Of a stretch of 64,000 nucleotides of DNA, positions 9,108-17,584 are shown one piece after another; position 1 is the first letter of the stretch; each line of letters opens with the position of its first letter. This stretch comes from JBCBWG01 sp038523925 (GTDB lineage Bacteria > Pseudomonadota > Alphaproteobacteria > Rhizobiales > Hyphomicrobiaceae): positions 1 to 64,000 of the forward strand of contig JBCBIY010000012.1 in NCBI GenBank assembly GCA_038523925.1, in the 5' to 3' direction. Both the position numbers and the translations under genes were made by a program. The notes under the pieces are model-generated. The model saw only the letters and a list, made by a program, of their open reading frames with translations. It was not told the DNA's origin and did no database searches.

Positions 9108-10030
9108 GCCCGACACCGCCAGAGGGCCGCGCCTACCGAAGCATTTTCCTGTCGCGCACGTGGGCTCATCAGGCATATTTTGGCTGGCGCACGCTCATTG
9201 ATGAGCCCGGCTTTCGCGTGCTTGCCAAGCGACACGCGGCAGTCGAACGATACCTCGTCCTGCTGGAAGATTGCGGCCTCCGGCCATTGCAAGATTGGCT
9301 GGATAAGATCCGCGCGCGCCGGGCCCTGTCAGACATCATCGTCCATGACTTTGATGGCGTCTTTGATGATCGAGGGCTGCTGCACCGCCAAGCGTTCAGC
9401 CGGGCCAGCGCCGGCGAGCGCATTCTCAATATTGCAACATTCGCAGTCGACCTCAGTCAGGATGAGACGGCGCTGTTTGCTCGCCTCAGCCCCGACTACC
9501 GCCGGAAGGTCCGCAAGGCCGAGAAGGCGGCTGTCCAAGTTGCAGCCTTCGAGCGCCCGAGCGACGAATTGCAGGCGCGGTTTCTCAACGCGTTCTCAGC
9601 GTTCGCGCAAAAGCGCGGCGTGCGCGAGCCAGACGCTGCCGCCCTACGCGCAATGTATGCGGCGGGCGACGCAACGCTGTTTGTCGCAACGAAGGGGGAT
9701 GCGCCAACCCACTACCTTCATGTCTTCAAGGCTGAGACGACTGCGTTCTTTATGTACGGCGTTGGCTTGACGAAAGAGAACGACGGCGCCGGGCAATACC
9801 TTCACTGGGAGGCGATGCGCTGGCTCAAGGCGGCCGGCATGGCGTGGTATGATTTGGGCGGCGTCGTCGGCCGGCGTCCTGACGACGGCATCTTTCAGTT
9901 CAAGAAAAAGTTCGGCGGCGCGTATGTCGACCTCGGCGTCGAGTGGCGTCAGACCGGCGCGATCGCGCGCGTCGCGGCCTCGGCACTGCGTGGCGCGCGT
10001 TCGCTTTCTAGCGGGCGCTCCCTCCGATGA
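9104..10030 (+). CDS. FemAB/GNAT-like aminoacyl- or acyltransferase of the polysaccharide cluster
   Basis: A 308-residue protein starting at the ATG overlapping the preceding stop (ATGA). The frame is open further upstream, but only as an overlap with the methyltransferase. The middle has the FemAB-style block LSPDYRRKVRKAEKAAV near residues 128-145. The C-terminal third has WYDLGGVVGRRPDDG followed by FQFKKKFGG, as in FemX/FemAB and BioF2-like GNAT proteins that use aminoacyl-tRNA or acyl-CoA donors. In this context it could attach an amino acid or acyl group to an aminosugar. The donor and acceptor are inference. It is coupled to the next gene by ATGA. Confidence 0.75.
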   Translation: MSPTPPEGRAYRSIFLSRTWAHQAYFGWRTLIDEPGFRVLAKRHAAVERYLVLLEDCGLRPLQDWLDKIRARRALSDIIVHDFDGVFDDRGLLHRQAFSRASAGERILNIATFAVDLSQDETALFARLSPDYRRKVRKAEKAAVQVAAFERPSDELQARFLNAFSAFAQKRGVREPDAAALRAMYAAGDATLFVATKGDAPTHYLHVFKAETTAFFMYGVGLTKENDGAGQYLHWEAMRWLKAAGMAWYDLGGVVGRRPDDGIFQFKKKFGGAYVDLGVEWRQTGAIARVAASALRGARSLSSGRSLR

Positions 10031-11187
10031 AAGATATCGCCCTGAATGGAGAGCTGATTGCGCGCGCGGCTCATCTCGAAGGAAAGCGTTTGGCGCTGCT
10101 GCTCCCGAGCCTGCTGCCCGTCGGCGGGGTTGAGACTGTCGCGCTCTCGCGGAGCCGGCTGCTGTGCGATCTCGGGCTTAGAGTCGACCTGCTTTTCGTG
10201 AATGAACCGAACGCGACGCAGGACTGGCTGCCAACTGGCGCCCGTTGCATCAACTTTGGGTCCGGCCGCTTGCGACATGTGGTTCGTCCCCTGCGGCGCT
10301 ACCTGATCGAAGAGCGGCCAGATGCAGTCGTTGCCGCCATGTGGCCGCTGACATCGCTGGCCGTTGTCGCTCACAAGCTGGCGCGGTCGCGCGCGCGCCT
10401 GGTCACAAGCGACCACAATGTGCTCTCCGTCCAGTACCGCAACAAAAGCAAGGTATCCCGCGCCATGCTGCGCGCCAGCATCGCGGCGACGTATAGCCTT
10501 GCCGATGCCCGGATCGCAGTTTCCATCGATGTCAAAAACGATCTCGCGCGATTGTCGGGCCTCCCACCGCAGCGGTTCGATGTGGTGCAAAATCCGCTTC
10601 CGCTCGTCGTCGACGATGGCCCCGCGTCCAACGCTGCCGAAGCGGCCTGGGGCGTCCCACCTGGGAAGCGGATACTGACCGTTGGCCGCCTTAAGGCACA
10701 AAAGAACCAGAAGCTGCTGATCGACGCCTTTCGACTGCTCGAAGCAGACGCGCACGCGCGCCTCATGATTCTCGGAACCGGCGAGCTTGAAGACGAGCTA
10801 CGCAACTACATCAGCGCGCATGGGCTCGCCAGCCGCGTTCTGATGCCGGGCCATGTCGACCAGCCCGTCGACTACTACAAGTCGGCGGACCTGTTTGCGC
10901 TGACGTCGGATGCTGAGGGCTTTGGCAACGTACTCCTCGAAGCGTTGGCCTGCGGCTTGCCGATTGTCTCGACCGATTGCCCTGGCGGACCACGGGAGAT
11001 CCTGGCGGACGGGGCGTATGGCCGGCTCGTTGCGATGAACAGCGCCGCAGCTTTCTCAGATGCGATCAAGCAGGGGCTAGAGCAGGGCGCGGACCCGAAC
11101 CGGCAACGCCAAAGAGCGGAGCAGTTCTCGCTGGCGGCAACGACGACGCGCTACCTCGACGTGGTCTTTCCTGCGGCGCGGCATTGA
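10027..11187 (+). CDS. Glycosyltransferase family 4 protein
   Basis: A 386-residue GT-B fold enzyme. The N-terminal domain starts with LALLLPSLLPVGGVE, a typical acceptor-domain entry. The donor domain shows VGRLKAQKNQ near residue 218 and SDAEGFGNVLLEALACGLP with the E-x7-E nucleotide-sugar motif near residue 300. It is a retaining transferase in GT4 annotation terms. It starts with an ATGA overlap and is the last gene of the tightly coupled first half of the cluster; an 86-bp gap follows. Sugar specificity is unknown. Confidence 0.88.
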   Translation: MKDIALNGELIARAAHLEGKRLALLLPSLLPVGGVETVALSRSRLLCDLGLRVDLLFVNEPNATQDWLPTGARCINFGSGRLRHVVRPLRRYLIEERPDAVVAAMWPLTSLAVVAHKLARSRARLVTSDHNVLSVQYRNKSKVSRAMLRASIAATYSLADARIAVSIDVKNDLARLSGLPPQRFDVVQNPLPLVVDDGPASNAAEAAWGVPPGKRILTVGRLKAQKNQKLLIDAFRLLEADAHARLMILGTGELEDELRNYISAHGLASRVLMPGHVDQPVDYYKSADLFALTSDAEGFGNVLLEALACGLPIVSTDCPGGPREILADGAYGRLVAMNSAAAFSDAIKQGLEQGADPNRQRQRAEQFSLAATTTRYLDVVFPAARH

Positions 11188-11273
11188 AAGGCGACGGACG
11201 TGACCTTGACGGTGACCGCATGCACCCCACGCAAACAGACCGGGCGCCGCGCGCGCGTAACTGATCGCGGACT

Positions 11274-12491
11274 GTGACTGTGGCGCGCGTCCTCTACCTC
11301 ACCCGAAACGGCCTGCTTGAACCGCTCGGTCAGAGCCAGATCCTTGCCTATCTCCGCGCGCTCGCGGGCGACCATGCGATCTCGTTAATCACGCGCGAGA
11401 AACCGGAGCACTGGACCGATCCCAAGGCGATGAGCGATGCGCGCGCGGAGTGCGATCAGCTCGGCATCAGTTGGCAGCCTGCTGCGTTCGCGTCGGGTCC
11501 GAAGGGCATAGCCCCTGCAACGGACGTCGCTCAGATGGTACGCGCGTGCCGGCGGGAGGTGCTTTCGGGCCGCGCCGATCTGATCCACGCGCGCTCCTAT
11601 CTTCCGGCGCTCGCCGCCCGGCTCGCGAAGGCCGTGAGCGGCGCGCCGTTCATCTTCGATATGAGAGCGCTTTGGCCCGAGGAGTTGATCGCCGCCGGCC
11701 GGCTCCGCCGCGGGTCGCTGACACATCGCGCGATCCAACGCATAGAGCGCGCCTGTCTGCGTGAGGCGGCCGGTGTGGTCTCGCTGACCGAAGCCGCGGC
11801 ACGTCATCTGCGCCGGGCCTATCCAGCCGAACTCGATGGCAAGGATATCGCGGTCATTCCGACATGTGCTGATCTCGACCGCTTCTGCCCGCCGCAGACC
11901 GCGGTCGACCGTCCGCGCGTCTACGGCTGCGTTGGCACGATCCTGAGCGGCTGGTTTCGCACCGATTGGTTGGCCGCGGTGTTTGAAGCCGCCGCATCGC
12001 GCGATCCCTCAGCGCGGTTCGAAGTTGTCACGCGGGACGACGGGACAGCCGTCCGGCAGTGCATCGATCCGCAGGCGCGGCTTGGGTCCCGCCTGAACAT
12101 CTTTGCGCGGCAACCGCATGACATGCCGGACGTGATACGCGGGCACGATGTGTCGGTCATGTTCTTCACCGACGGCTTGAGCAAGCTTGGCAGTTCGCCG
12201 ACGCGCCTCGGCGAAGCGCTGGGATGTGGTGTGCCCGTCATCGCAAACGATGGCGTCGGCGATGTCGCAAGTGTGGTGCGTGATCGGGCTGTGGGCGTGC
12301 TTGCGGCGGGCCCGTCCCGGCAGCAGATGTCGGCTGCGCTGGATGCGCTTGATGCGCTTATGGCTGACCCTGCCCTCGCCAACCGGTGTCGCCGAGCTGC
12401 TGAAGACGTCTACGCGCTGGACCGCGGCGTTGCGGCGTACGACCGGCTCTACCGGACGGCTTTAGCCGCGGCAGGCGGGTCATCGCCGTGA
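11274..12491 (+). CDS. Glycosyltransferase (GT4-like)
   Basis: About 405 residues, GTG start at 11274 (GTG 11280 is possible). The N-terminus VARVLYLTRNGLLEPLGQSQ matches GT-B proteins that begin with a GxxxPLGQSQ loop. The C-terminal donor site is seen as SSPTRLGEALGCGVPVIAN. It carries a long middle segment with ADLIHARSYLPAL and FIFDMRALWPEE, as in GT4 enzymes of exopolysaccharide clusters. The GTGA at its end couples it to the next glycosyltransferase. It probably adds one residue of the repeat unit. Confidence 0.82.
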   Translation: MTVARVLYLTRNGLLEPLGQSQILAYLRALAGDHAISLITREKPEHWTDPKAMSDARAECDQLGISWQPAAFASGPKGIAPATDVAQMVRACRREVLSGRADLIHARSYLPALAARLAKAVSGAPFIFDMRALWPEELIAAGRLRRGSLTHRAIQRIERACLREAAGVVSLTEAAARHLRRAYPAELDGKDIAVIPTCADLDRFCPPQTAVDRPRVYGCVGTILSGWFRTDWLAAVFEAAASRDPSARFEVVTRDDGTAVRQCIDPQARLGSRLNIFARQPHDMPDVIRGHDVSVMFFTDGLSKLGSSPTRLGEALGCGVPVIANDGVGDVASVVRDRAVGVLAAGPSRQQMSAALDALDALMADPALANRCRRAAEDVYALDRGVAAYDRLYRTALAAAGGSSP

Positions 12492-13585
12492 AGGTCCTTG
12501 CGCTCACAAAGTATAGCGAGATTGGCGCAAGCTCCCGTCAACGCTTTCTCGTTTTCCGCGATCACTTGCGAGAGCATGGGATCGAGCTGTCAGTTTCCCC
12601 GCTCCTCGACACCGCCTACATCGAGGCCCGCTATGCTGGCGCTAGAACCGACTGGAGCGCGATCGCGCGGGCATACCTTGCGCGATTGATGCGGCTTCGA
12701 AACGCGAAATCGTTCGATGGTGTCTGGCTGCAGTACGAGTTCTTCCCGTACCTGCCGGGGATTATGGAAGCCTTCGCCAGCGGCCGGAGCACGCGGCTCA
12801 TCGTGGATTACGACGACGCGCTGTTTCATCAGTACGACCGGCATAGAAACCCGATTGTCAGGTCAGGTCTCGGCAACAAGCTAAAGCCATTGCTGCGGCG
12901 GGCCGATCTTGCGATCTGTGGGAACGCGTATCTCGAGCGTTATGCCGCCGCTCTTTGTGCGCGCACCGCGGTCGTCCCAACCGTGGTCGACACTGCGATC
13001 TACCAGAAGGCTCAAAGCCCGACGGACAACGCGTTGCCCGTCATCGGGTGGATCGGATCGCCAACGACCTGGGATTACGTCAAGCCGATTGTCCCGGCGC
13101 TCTCACGCCTCGCTGGCGAGACCGTTCGCGAGATCCGTATCGTCGGCGCGCCGGACCAAGACCGTGTCCCGAGCGGCTTTGAGTTTCTGGCCTGGTCCGA
13201 AGCCTCCGAGGTGGCCCTCATCCAGGGCATGGACATTGGGATCATGCCATTGCCGGACGAGCCCTGGGCCCGTGGCAAGTGCGGCTACAAGCTCATCCAG
13301 TACATGGCGTGCGGCCTGCCGGTTGTCGCGTCCCCGGTCGGCGTCAACACAGAGATCGTCGCGCATGGCGTGAATGGATTTCTGGCAACGACCGAGGCTG
13401 AATGGGTCAGCGCGCTCACCACGCTTTCGCAGAGCCCCGACCTCCGCGCGCGCATGGGGGCGGCCGGCCGGGCCAAAGTCGAAAAGCACTACGCGCTCGC
13501 GGCCCAGGGTCCCCGCCTGGCGGCACTGATCCGCGAGACGCTCTCGGGCGATCGTCGCGCACGAAGCGAGGCGGGTGTGTCGTGA
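12488..13585 (+). CDS. Glycosyltransferase (GT4-like)
   Basis: A 365-residue protein with GTG start overlapping the previous stop. The opening KVLALTKYSEIGASSRQR and a later VDYDDALFHQYDRH are characteristic of a GT4 subgroup found in capsule and EPS clusters. The donor-binding region reads CGYKLIQYMACGLPVVASP near residue 265. The role is sugar transfer to the growing lipid-linked oligosaccharide; donor and linkage are unknown. It overlaps the polymerase gene start by GTGA. Confidence 0.85.
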   Translation: MKVLALTKYSEIGASSRQRFLVFRDHLREHGIELSVSPLLDTAYIEARYAGARTDWSAIARAYLARLMRLRNAKSFDGVWLQYEFFPYLPGIMEAFASGRSTRLIVDYDDALFHQYDRHRNPIVRSGLGNKLKPLLRRADLAICGNAYLERYAAALCARTAVVPTVVDTAIYQKAQSPTDNALPVIGWIGSPTTWDYVKPIVPALSRLAGETVREIRIVGAPDQDRVPSGFEFLAWSEASEVALIQGMDIGIMPLPDEPWARGKCGYKLIQYMACGLPVVASPVGVNTEIVAHGVNGFLATTEAEWVSALTTLSQSPDLRARMGAAGRAKVEKHYALAAQGPRLAALIRETLSGDRRARSEAGVS

Positions 13586-14628
13586 CCTACGTCGGCATCT
13601 ACCTCGGTCTCCTGTTCAGCTCCATCGTCAGCGCGAACCAGCGGCCGTTCCGGTTCCTGCTCTTCGCCGTCTTTTCGCTCTTGCTCTTCGGCTTCGTTGC
13701 GTTCCGCTTCGAGGTCGGCTGCGATTGGTCGGGTTACGAGAACAACTTCGAGCTCGCCCGATACTGGAGCGTGACGGAAGCGCTTGCGCGAACTGAGCCA
13801 GGCTACTGGAGCCTGATCGTCCAGTTGCACGGGGCGGGACTGCCGTACCCGTATCTTAACCTGGCGATGGCGATCCCGTTCTTCTGGGGCATCATTGCGC
13901 TTGCGCGGCGGGAGCCTGATCCGCTTGCGTTCCTTGTCCTCTCGTTTCCGGTCCTGATCCTGAACATGCCGATGTCGGCGATCCGGCAGTCGGCCGCGAT
14001 CGGCTTCTTCTGCCTCGCGCTGATTGCGTTTCGTGACCGGAAGGCGCTGCGCTTTGTCTTGATGATCGCACTCGGCTCGCTGTTTCACTCAAGCGTCATT
14101 GTGTTTCTGGCACTTGCCCCGTTCGCGAAAGTCGCTGTGACCCGGTCCTCGTTGGCGCTCGCCGCAGTGCTGCTGTTGCCGGGCCTGTACTTTACATTCG
14201 CTGACGCATTGGCGTTCTACGCCGATCGCTACGTGAACTCGGAGCTGAACTCCGCTGGTGCGCTCTACAGGTCGGCGCTTCTGGCAGCCGTTGGCGGGTA
14301 CTTCGTTCTCGGCGCGCAACCCGCCTTTCGCGAGAAGTTTCCCGCCGATTATGCGACCGCCCTAATTGGGTCCTTGATCATGATCGCGACACTGGCGGTC
14401 GTTCCGTTCTCTTCGGTGATCGCCGACAGGTTTGGATATTACGTCACGCCAATCCAGATCATGATCATGGCGCGTCTGCCATACGTGGTGAGCGCGACCC
14501 CGACGGGCAGATTGATCGCGGCCGCACCCTATGCCGGGCTCGCCGCTGTTCTCATTTACTGGGCGGGCAACTCCCGACACTTCCAGCTCTGTTACCTGCC
14601 CTACCAATCCTGGCTCAGTTGGCCGTGA
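13582..14628 (+). CDS. EpsG family membrane protein, probable repeat-unit polymerase (Wzy-like)
   Basis: A 348-residue integral membrane protein with about ten hydrophobic segments. The start is set at GTG 13582 because it overlaps the previous stop (GTGA) and begins directly with a membrane segment. The EpsG-type mark FEVGCDWSGYENNF lies in the first external loop near residues 45-60, followed by a W-rich segment. EpsG proteins are thought to polymerise exopolysaccharide repeats. It lies 10 bp upstream of the last glycosyltransferase. I see no Wzz-type chain-length regulator or Wza-type exporter in the window, so export genes must lie elsewhere. Confidence 0.8.
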   Translation: MTYVGIYLGLLFSSIVSANQRPFRFLLFAVFSLLLFGFVAFRFEVGCDWSGYENNFELARYWSVTEALARTEPGYWSLIVQLHGAGLPYPYLNLAMAIPFFWGIIALARREPDPLAFLVLSFPVLILNMPMSAIRQSAAIGFFCLALIAFRDRKALRFVLMIALGSLFHSSVIVFLALAPFAKVAVTRSSLALAAVLLLPGLYFTFADALAFYADRYVNSELNSAGALYRSALLAAVGGYFVLGAQPAFREKFPADYATALIGSLIMIATLAVVPFSSVIADRFGYYVTPIQIMIMARLPYVVSATPTGRLIAAAPYAGLAAVLIYWAGNSRHFQLCYLPYQSWLSWP

Positions 14629-14638
14629 GTTGCGCGCA

Positions 14639-15808
14639 ATGAGTACGTCTCAGCAAGTGCCGACGAAGGCGCGTAAGTTACGGATCGCCATCTCGATCAA
14701 CAGCACGTGGAATTTCTTGAACTTTCGCGCGGGGCTCATCCGGCATCTGGTTGCGAAGGGTCATGAGGTCATCGCCATTGCACCTGCTGACGAAAACGTT
14801 GGCGCCCTTGAGAACCTCGGATGCCGGTTTGTCGATTGCCGCATCGCAAGCAAGTCGATCAACCCGTTCGAAGACATTGCGCTTGAGGCGCGTTACCGCC
14901 GGATCCTCTCGGCAGAACAGCCCGACGCGTTCCTTGGCTTTACGATCAAACCCAACGTCTATGGATCTCTCGCGGCGCACCGCCTGGGTATCCCGGTGAT
15001 CAACAACGTGTCCGGGCTTGGGACGGCCTTCATCCGGGACAACTGGCTGCAGGCCGTTGTCGCACGGCTTTATCGCGCGGCCTTCAGGCGCTCAAAGGTC
15101 GTGTTCTTCCAAAACCGCGACGATCGCGAAGCCTTCGTCGCCAAGCGGCTGGTCTTGCCCGAACAAGTCCAACTTCTGCCTGGCTCCGGCATAGACTTGG
15201 ACGCGTTTGCGCCGATGCGTGCCGCGGGCCCGGCGCATGACGGTAGGTGCCGATTTCTCTTCATTGGCCGGCTCGTCCACGACAAAGGTCTTCGCGAACT
15301 CGTCGCGGCCGCGCGGATCGTGAGGCAGAAGCGGACCGCAGCGCAATTCCGGCTGCTCGGTTTTCTTGATGTCGCGAACCGGACGGCCGTCACCCGCGCC
15401 GAGGTCGACCAGTGGGTGGCCGAAGGCGTGGTGGATTATCTCGGCCCAACCGACGATGTCCGCCCGCACATCGCGCGATCCGATTGCGTCGTGCTGCCAT
15501 CCTACCGCGAAGGCACGCCGCGCGCTTTGCTTGAGGCAGCCGCAATGGCCAAGCCCGTTGTTGCGACGGATGTGCCGGGTTGTCGTCAAGCCGTGGATGA
15601 TGGCGAGACCGGTTTCCTTTGCCGCGCGCGGGATGCGGATGATCTGGCTGACAAGCTTATCGCCATAATCGACCTAGGCGCAGCGCGGCGGCAGGAGATG
15701 GGCGCGGCCGGTCGGCGAAAGGTGGAGCGGGAGTTTGCCGAGCAGCGGGTGATCGATGCCTATCTTCGGGCGCTCGACGATTGCCTCGGCGTGCAAGGAG
15801 ACGCTTGA
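14639..15808 (+). CDS. Glycosyltransferase family 4, PglA-like
   Basis: 389 residues from ATG 14639; the frame opens upstream but only inside the EpsG-like gene. Seen motifs are NSTWNFLNFRAGLI at the start, NNVSGLGTAF near residue 120, FFQNRDDREAFV near 158, and SYREGTPRALLEAAAMAKP with E-x7-E near 285. These match GT4 enzymes such as PglA, which adds GalNAc to bacillosamine-PP-undecaprenol. An early transfer onto a lipid-linked N-acetylated sugar is therefore a reasonable inference, but no initiating phosphoglycosyltransferase is in the window. Last gene of the cluster, convergent with the cytochrome gene across one base pair. Confidence 0.85.
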   Translation: MSTSQQVPTKARKLRIAISINSTWNFLNFRAGLIRHLVAKGHEVIAIAPADENVGALENLGCRFVDCRIASKSINPFEDIALEARYRRILSAEQPDAFLGFTIKPNVYGSLAAHRLGIPVINNVSGLGTAFIRDNWLQAVVARLYRAAFRRSKVVFFQNRDDREAFVAKRLVLPEQVQLLPGSGIDLDAFAPMRAAGPAHDGRCRFLFIGRLVHDKGLRELVAAARIVRQKRTAAQFRLLGFLDVANRTAVTRAEVDQWVAEGVVDYLGPTDDVRPHIARSDCVVLPSYREGTPRALLEAAAMAKPVVATDVPGCRQAVDDGETGFLCRARDADDLADKLIAIIDLGAARRQEMGAAGRRKVEREFAEQRVIDAYLRALDDCLGVQGDA

Positions 15809-15809
15809 G

Positions 15810-16457
15810 CTAGCGAGCGTCTGCGATGGTGCCGTCTTGTGGGTTGCGCTTGCCAGGCCGAAAGCGAATATCGGCGATCACCTTCAGCGTCGCGATGATG
15901 ACGAGCGCACACAGTGCGGCTTTCGACAGCGTCTCCATGGTCCCCGTGATGAGAACGCTATGGATGACCGTTCCGGCAACGATCACGAGGACGAGGCCGG
16001 TATGGACCAGGCGCCATGTGCGGGGCCGCAATCCGAGACGGCCGCGCAGGGCCACCATCACGGCCACCAGGAACACAGCCCACATCGCGATGACGCCCCA
16101 TGCCGAAAACGGCGTCGGGGAATCGAACAGGAGCGCGTCCACGACGTCTGGCGGGCTTGTGATCCAAAGAGCGGCGACGTGAACGACGACCGCTGCGACG
16201 AGCGCTGTCCCGACCCAGCGGTGCACGCGCCGCGCCTGATAGGGCGTGAACCCCGGCAGGTACCCGCCGATCAGCAGCGGCTGGATCAACATCAGCGCAA
16301 GGCCCACGACACCGGCGAAACCGGCTGCAATGTAGATGGGCCCGCGCCATTCGAGTTGCGGGCTGCTGGCTGCGAACGAGAGCGGCACGGCGAGGATGAT
16401 CGCCAGCGCCGCCCAAACGATGATGCCGCGGGCCGATCGCGTGCCTGGCGCGCGCAA
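15810..16457 (-). CDS. Ferric reductase-like / cytochrome b membrane protein
   Basis: A 215-residue protein with about six membrane segments. Two pairs of histidines, H79/H93 and H152/H166, are each 14 residues apart in adjacent predicted helices, the spacing that binds two hemes in ferric-reductase-like and MsrQ (YedZ) proteins. No FAD or NAD domain follows. The TTG start at 16457 lies 5 bp after the stop of the Tat-exported protein gene, so the two form an operon. The pairing resembles MsrP-MsrQ, where the membrane cytochrome passes electrons to a Tat-exported partner. That role is inference here. Confidence 0.78.
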   Translation of the reverse strand: MRAPGTRSARGIIVWAALAIILAVPLSFAASSPQLEWRGPIYIAAGFAGVVGLALMLIQPLLIGGYLPGFTPYQARRVHRWVGTALVAAVVVHVAALWITSPPDVVDALLFDSPTPFSAWGVIAMWAVFLVAVMVALRGRLGLRPRTWRLVHTGLVLVIVAGTVIHSVLITGTMETLSKAALCALVIIATLKVIADIRFRPGKRNPQDGTIADAR

Positions 16458-16462
16458 TGGGA

Positions 16463-16951
16463 TCAGGCCGGCGTCAGGACGAAGTGCGCTTCGAGGCTTT
16501 TCTGCCGCGCGCTTCTCATGATCGGCCGCAGGAAGACTGTTTTGAAGTCATCGCTGTCGTAGGCGAGGTGCGCATGCGGCTGGCCGAATGCCGGTACGAT
16601 CTGTGGCATCTCAAGGCGGAAGACGCCGTTTTCATCGGTGAGCGTCGCGCCGTGGCTCTGAGGGTCGCTCTCGTAACCCTCTGTCGTGTGCGCCCAGATT
16701 TGGATGCGTTGTTTGGCGAGCGGCGTGCCGTCGCCCGCGCGGCGCACGGTGCCGCTCATCCAAAAGCCGCCGCCGCCAATACGATCGACGATCGCGGCGC
16801 CCGGTCGATAGTTGTTCGAGCCGCCACGCATCGATCGCGTCGGCGCAAGGCCGCTGGCGGTTGCAGGCAGGCTCAGTCCCGTCATGCCGGTCGCGACGAT
16901 CGCGCCTCCGGCTGTGAGAAGGTGACGGCGGTTTAGTTTTATGTCGGTCAT
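16463..16951 (-). CDS. Tat-exported intradiol ring-cleavage dioxygenase-like protein
   Basis: 162 residues. A twin-arginine signal (NRRHLLTAGG, residues 7-16, then ATGMTGLSLPATA) ends near residue 32. The rest resembles the intradiol dioxygenase beta-sandwich: GTPLAKQRIQIWAHTTEGY (Y93), TDENGVFRLEMP (104-116) and PHAHLAY with H126 and H128. Canonical enzymes bind Fe(III) with two Tyr and two His. One Tyr and the HxH pair are recognisable, but the second Tyr is not at its usual place before the HxH, so iron-dependent catechol cleavage is uncertain. First gene of the operon with the membrane cytochrome. Confidence 0.75.
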   Translation of the reverse strand: MTDIKLNRRHLLTAGGAIVATGMTGLSLPATASGLAPTRSMRGGSNNYRPGAAIVDRIGGGGFWMSGTVRRAGDGTPLAKQRIQIWAHTTEGYESDPQSHGATLTDENGVFRLEMPQIVPAFGQPHAHLAYDSDDFKTVFLRPIMRSARQKSLEAHFVLTPA

Positions 16952-17279
16952 GGCAGGGCTCCTGGCTCAGAAGCAGGTGGGGGTGGTCGTTGGCGGCAGG
17001 CTACAAAGGACCGTCCGAGGTACCAGTTAAACTTTCCCAACCTGCACGTGGTTCAGCCGCCAGTGCGTTGCTCAGACGTATGGATCGGCGCTGACGTCGC
17101 GACCGCCGGTGCGCCGAGCCGCACCCGCCGCCCGACAACGCATTTCCGCGGCGTAGAAGCCGGGCAACCGTCAGACGTGTCTTGAAGAGCGCGCGGACGG
17201 GCGAACATGGCGGGCGAACTTACGGCGACGCCGGCGCGAGGCCGCGCCAACCAAGTTTACGCAGGTGGGCCAATGAAAA
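16952..17279. other. Gene-free interval
   Basis: 328 bp between the start of the dioxygenase-like gene and the 3' end of tRNA-Gln. Short open frames here have no family signature, ribosome-binding site or membrane pattern. It probably holds the promoter of the dioxygenase-like operon, but I see no convincing -35/-10 pair. Confidence 0.6.
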
Positions 17280-17353
17280 TGGCTGGGGGACCTGGATTCG
17301 AACCAGGACTAGCGGAGTCAGAGTCCGCGGTTCTACCGTTAAACTATCCCCCA
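17280..17353 (-). tRNA. tRNA-Gln (CTG anticodon)
   Basis: A complete cloverleaf on the minus strand. Acceptor stem TGGGGGA pairs with TCCCCCA, discriminator G, and CCA is encoded (17280-17282). The anticodon stem GCGGA/TCCGC closes a seven-base loop CTCTGAC with anticodon CTG, which reads CAG. The T arm is CCTGG-TTCGAAT-CCAGG. The first base pair U-A is typical of tRNA-Gln. Confidence 0.95.
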
Positions 17354-17584
17354 CCGGCGGCATCCGGGCATGCCGCGCGCGTGGCTGCCGAAGGCGTCGC
17401 AGGCACGACAACCGCAGCAGAAGCGGTGACATACTGGTTCGCCGCGATGCCTGCAACCCCACGGCGGCTGAGAATGCCCGACCGATCTGGGCGTGCCAGC
17501 TGGCGATCTGATCCGATCGTCTGAGCGCCGCGCTTTGACGCCTGTGCGTCTCATGTTACTTTTTCGTCAAGACCCAACCGACAG

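Noticed and set aside
15756..16562. Plus-strand open frame of 268 codons
   Set aside because: It is antisense to the membrane cytochrome, and its composition (His/Asp/Arg/Glu-rich) is a shadow of hydrophobic codons.
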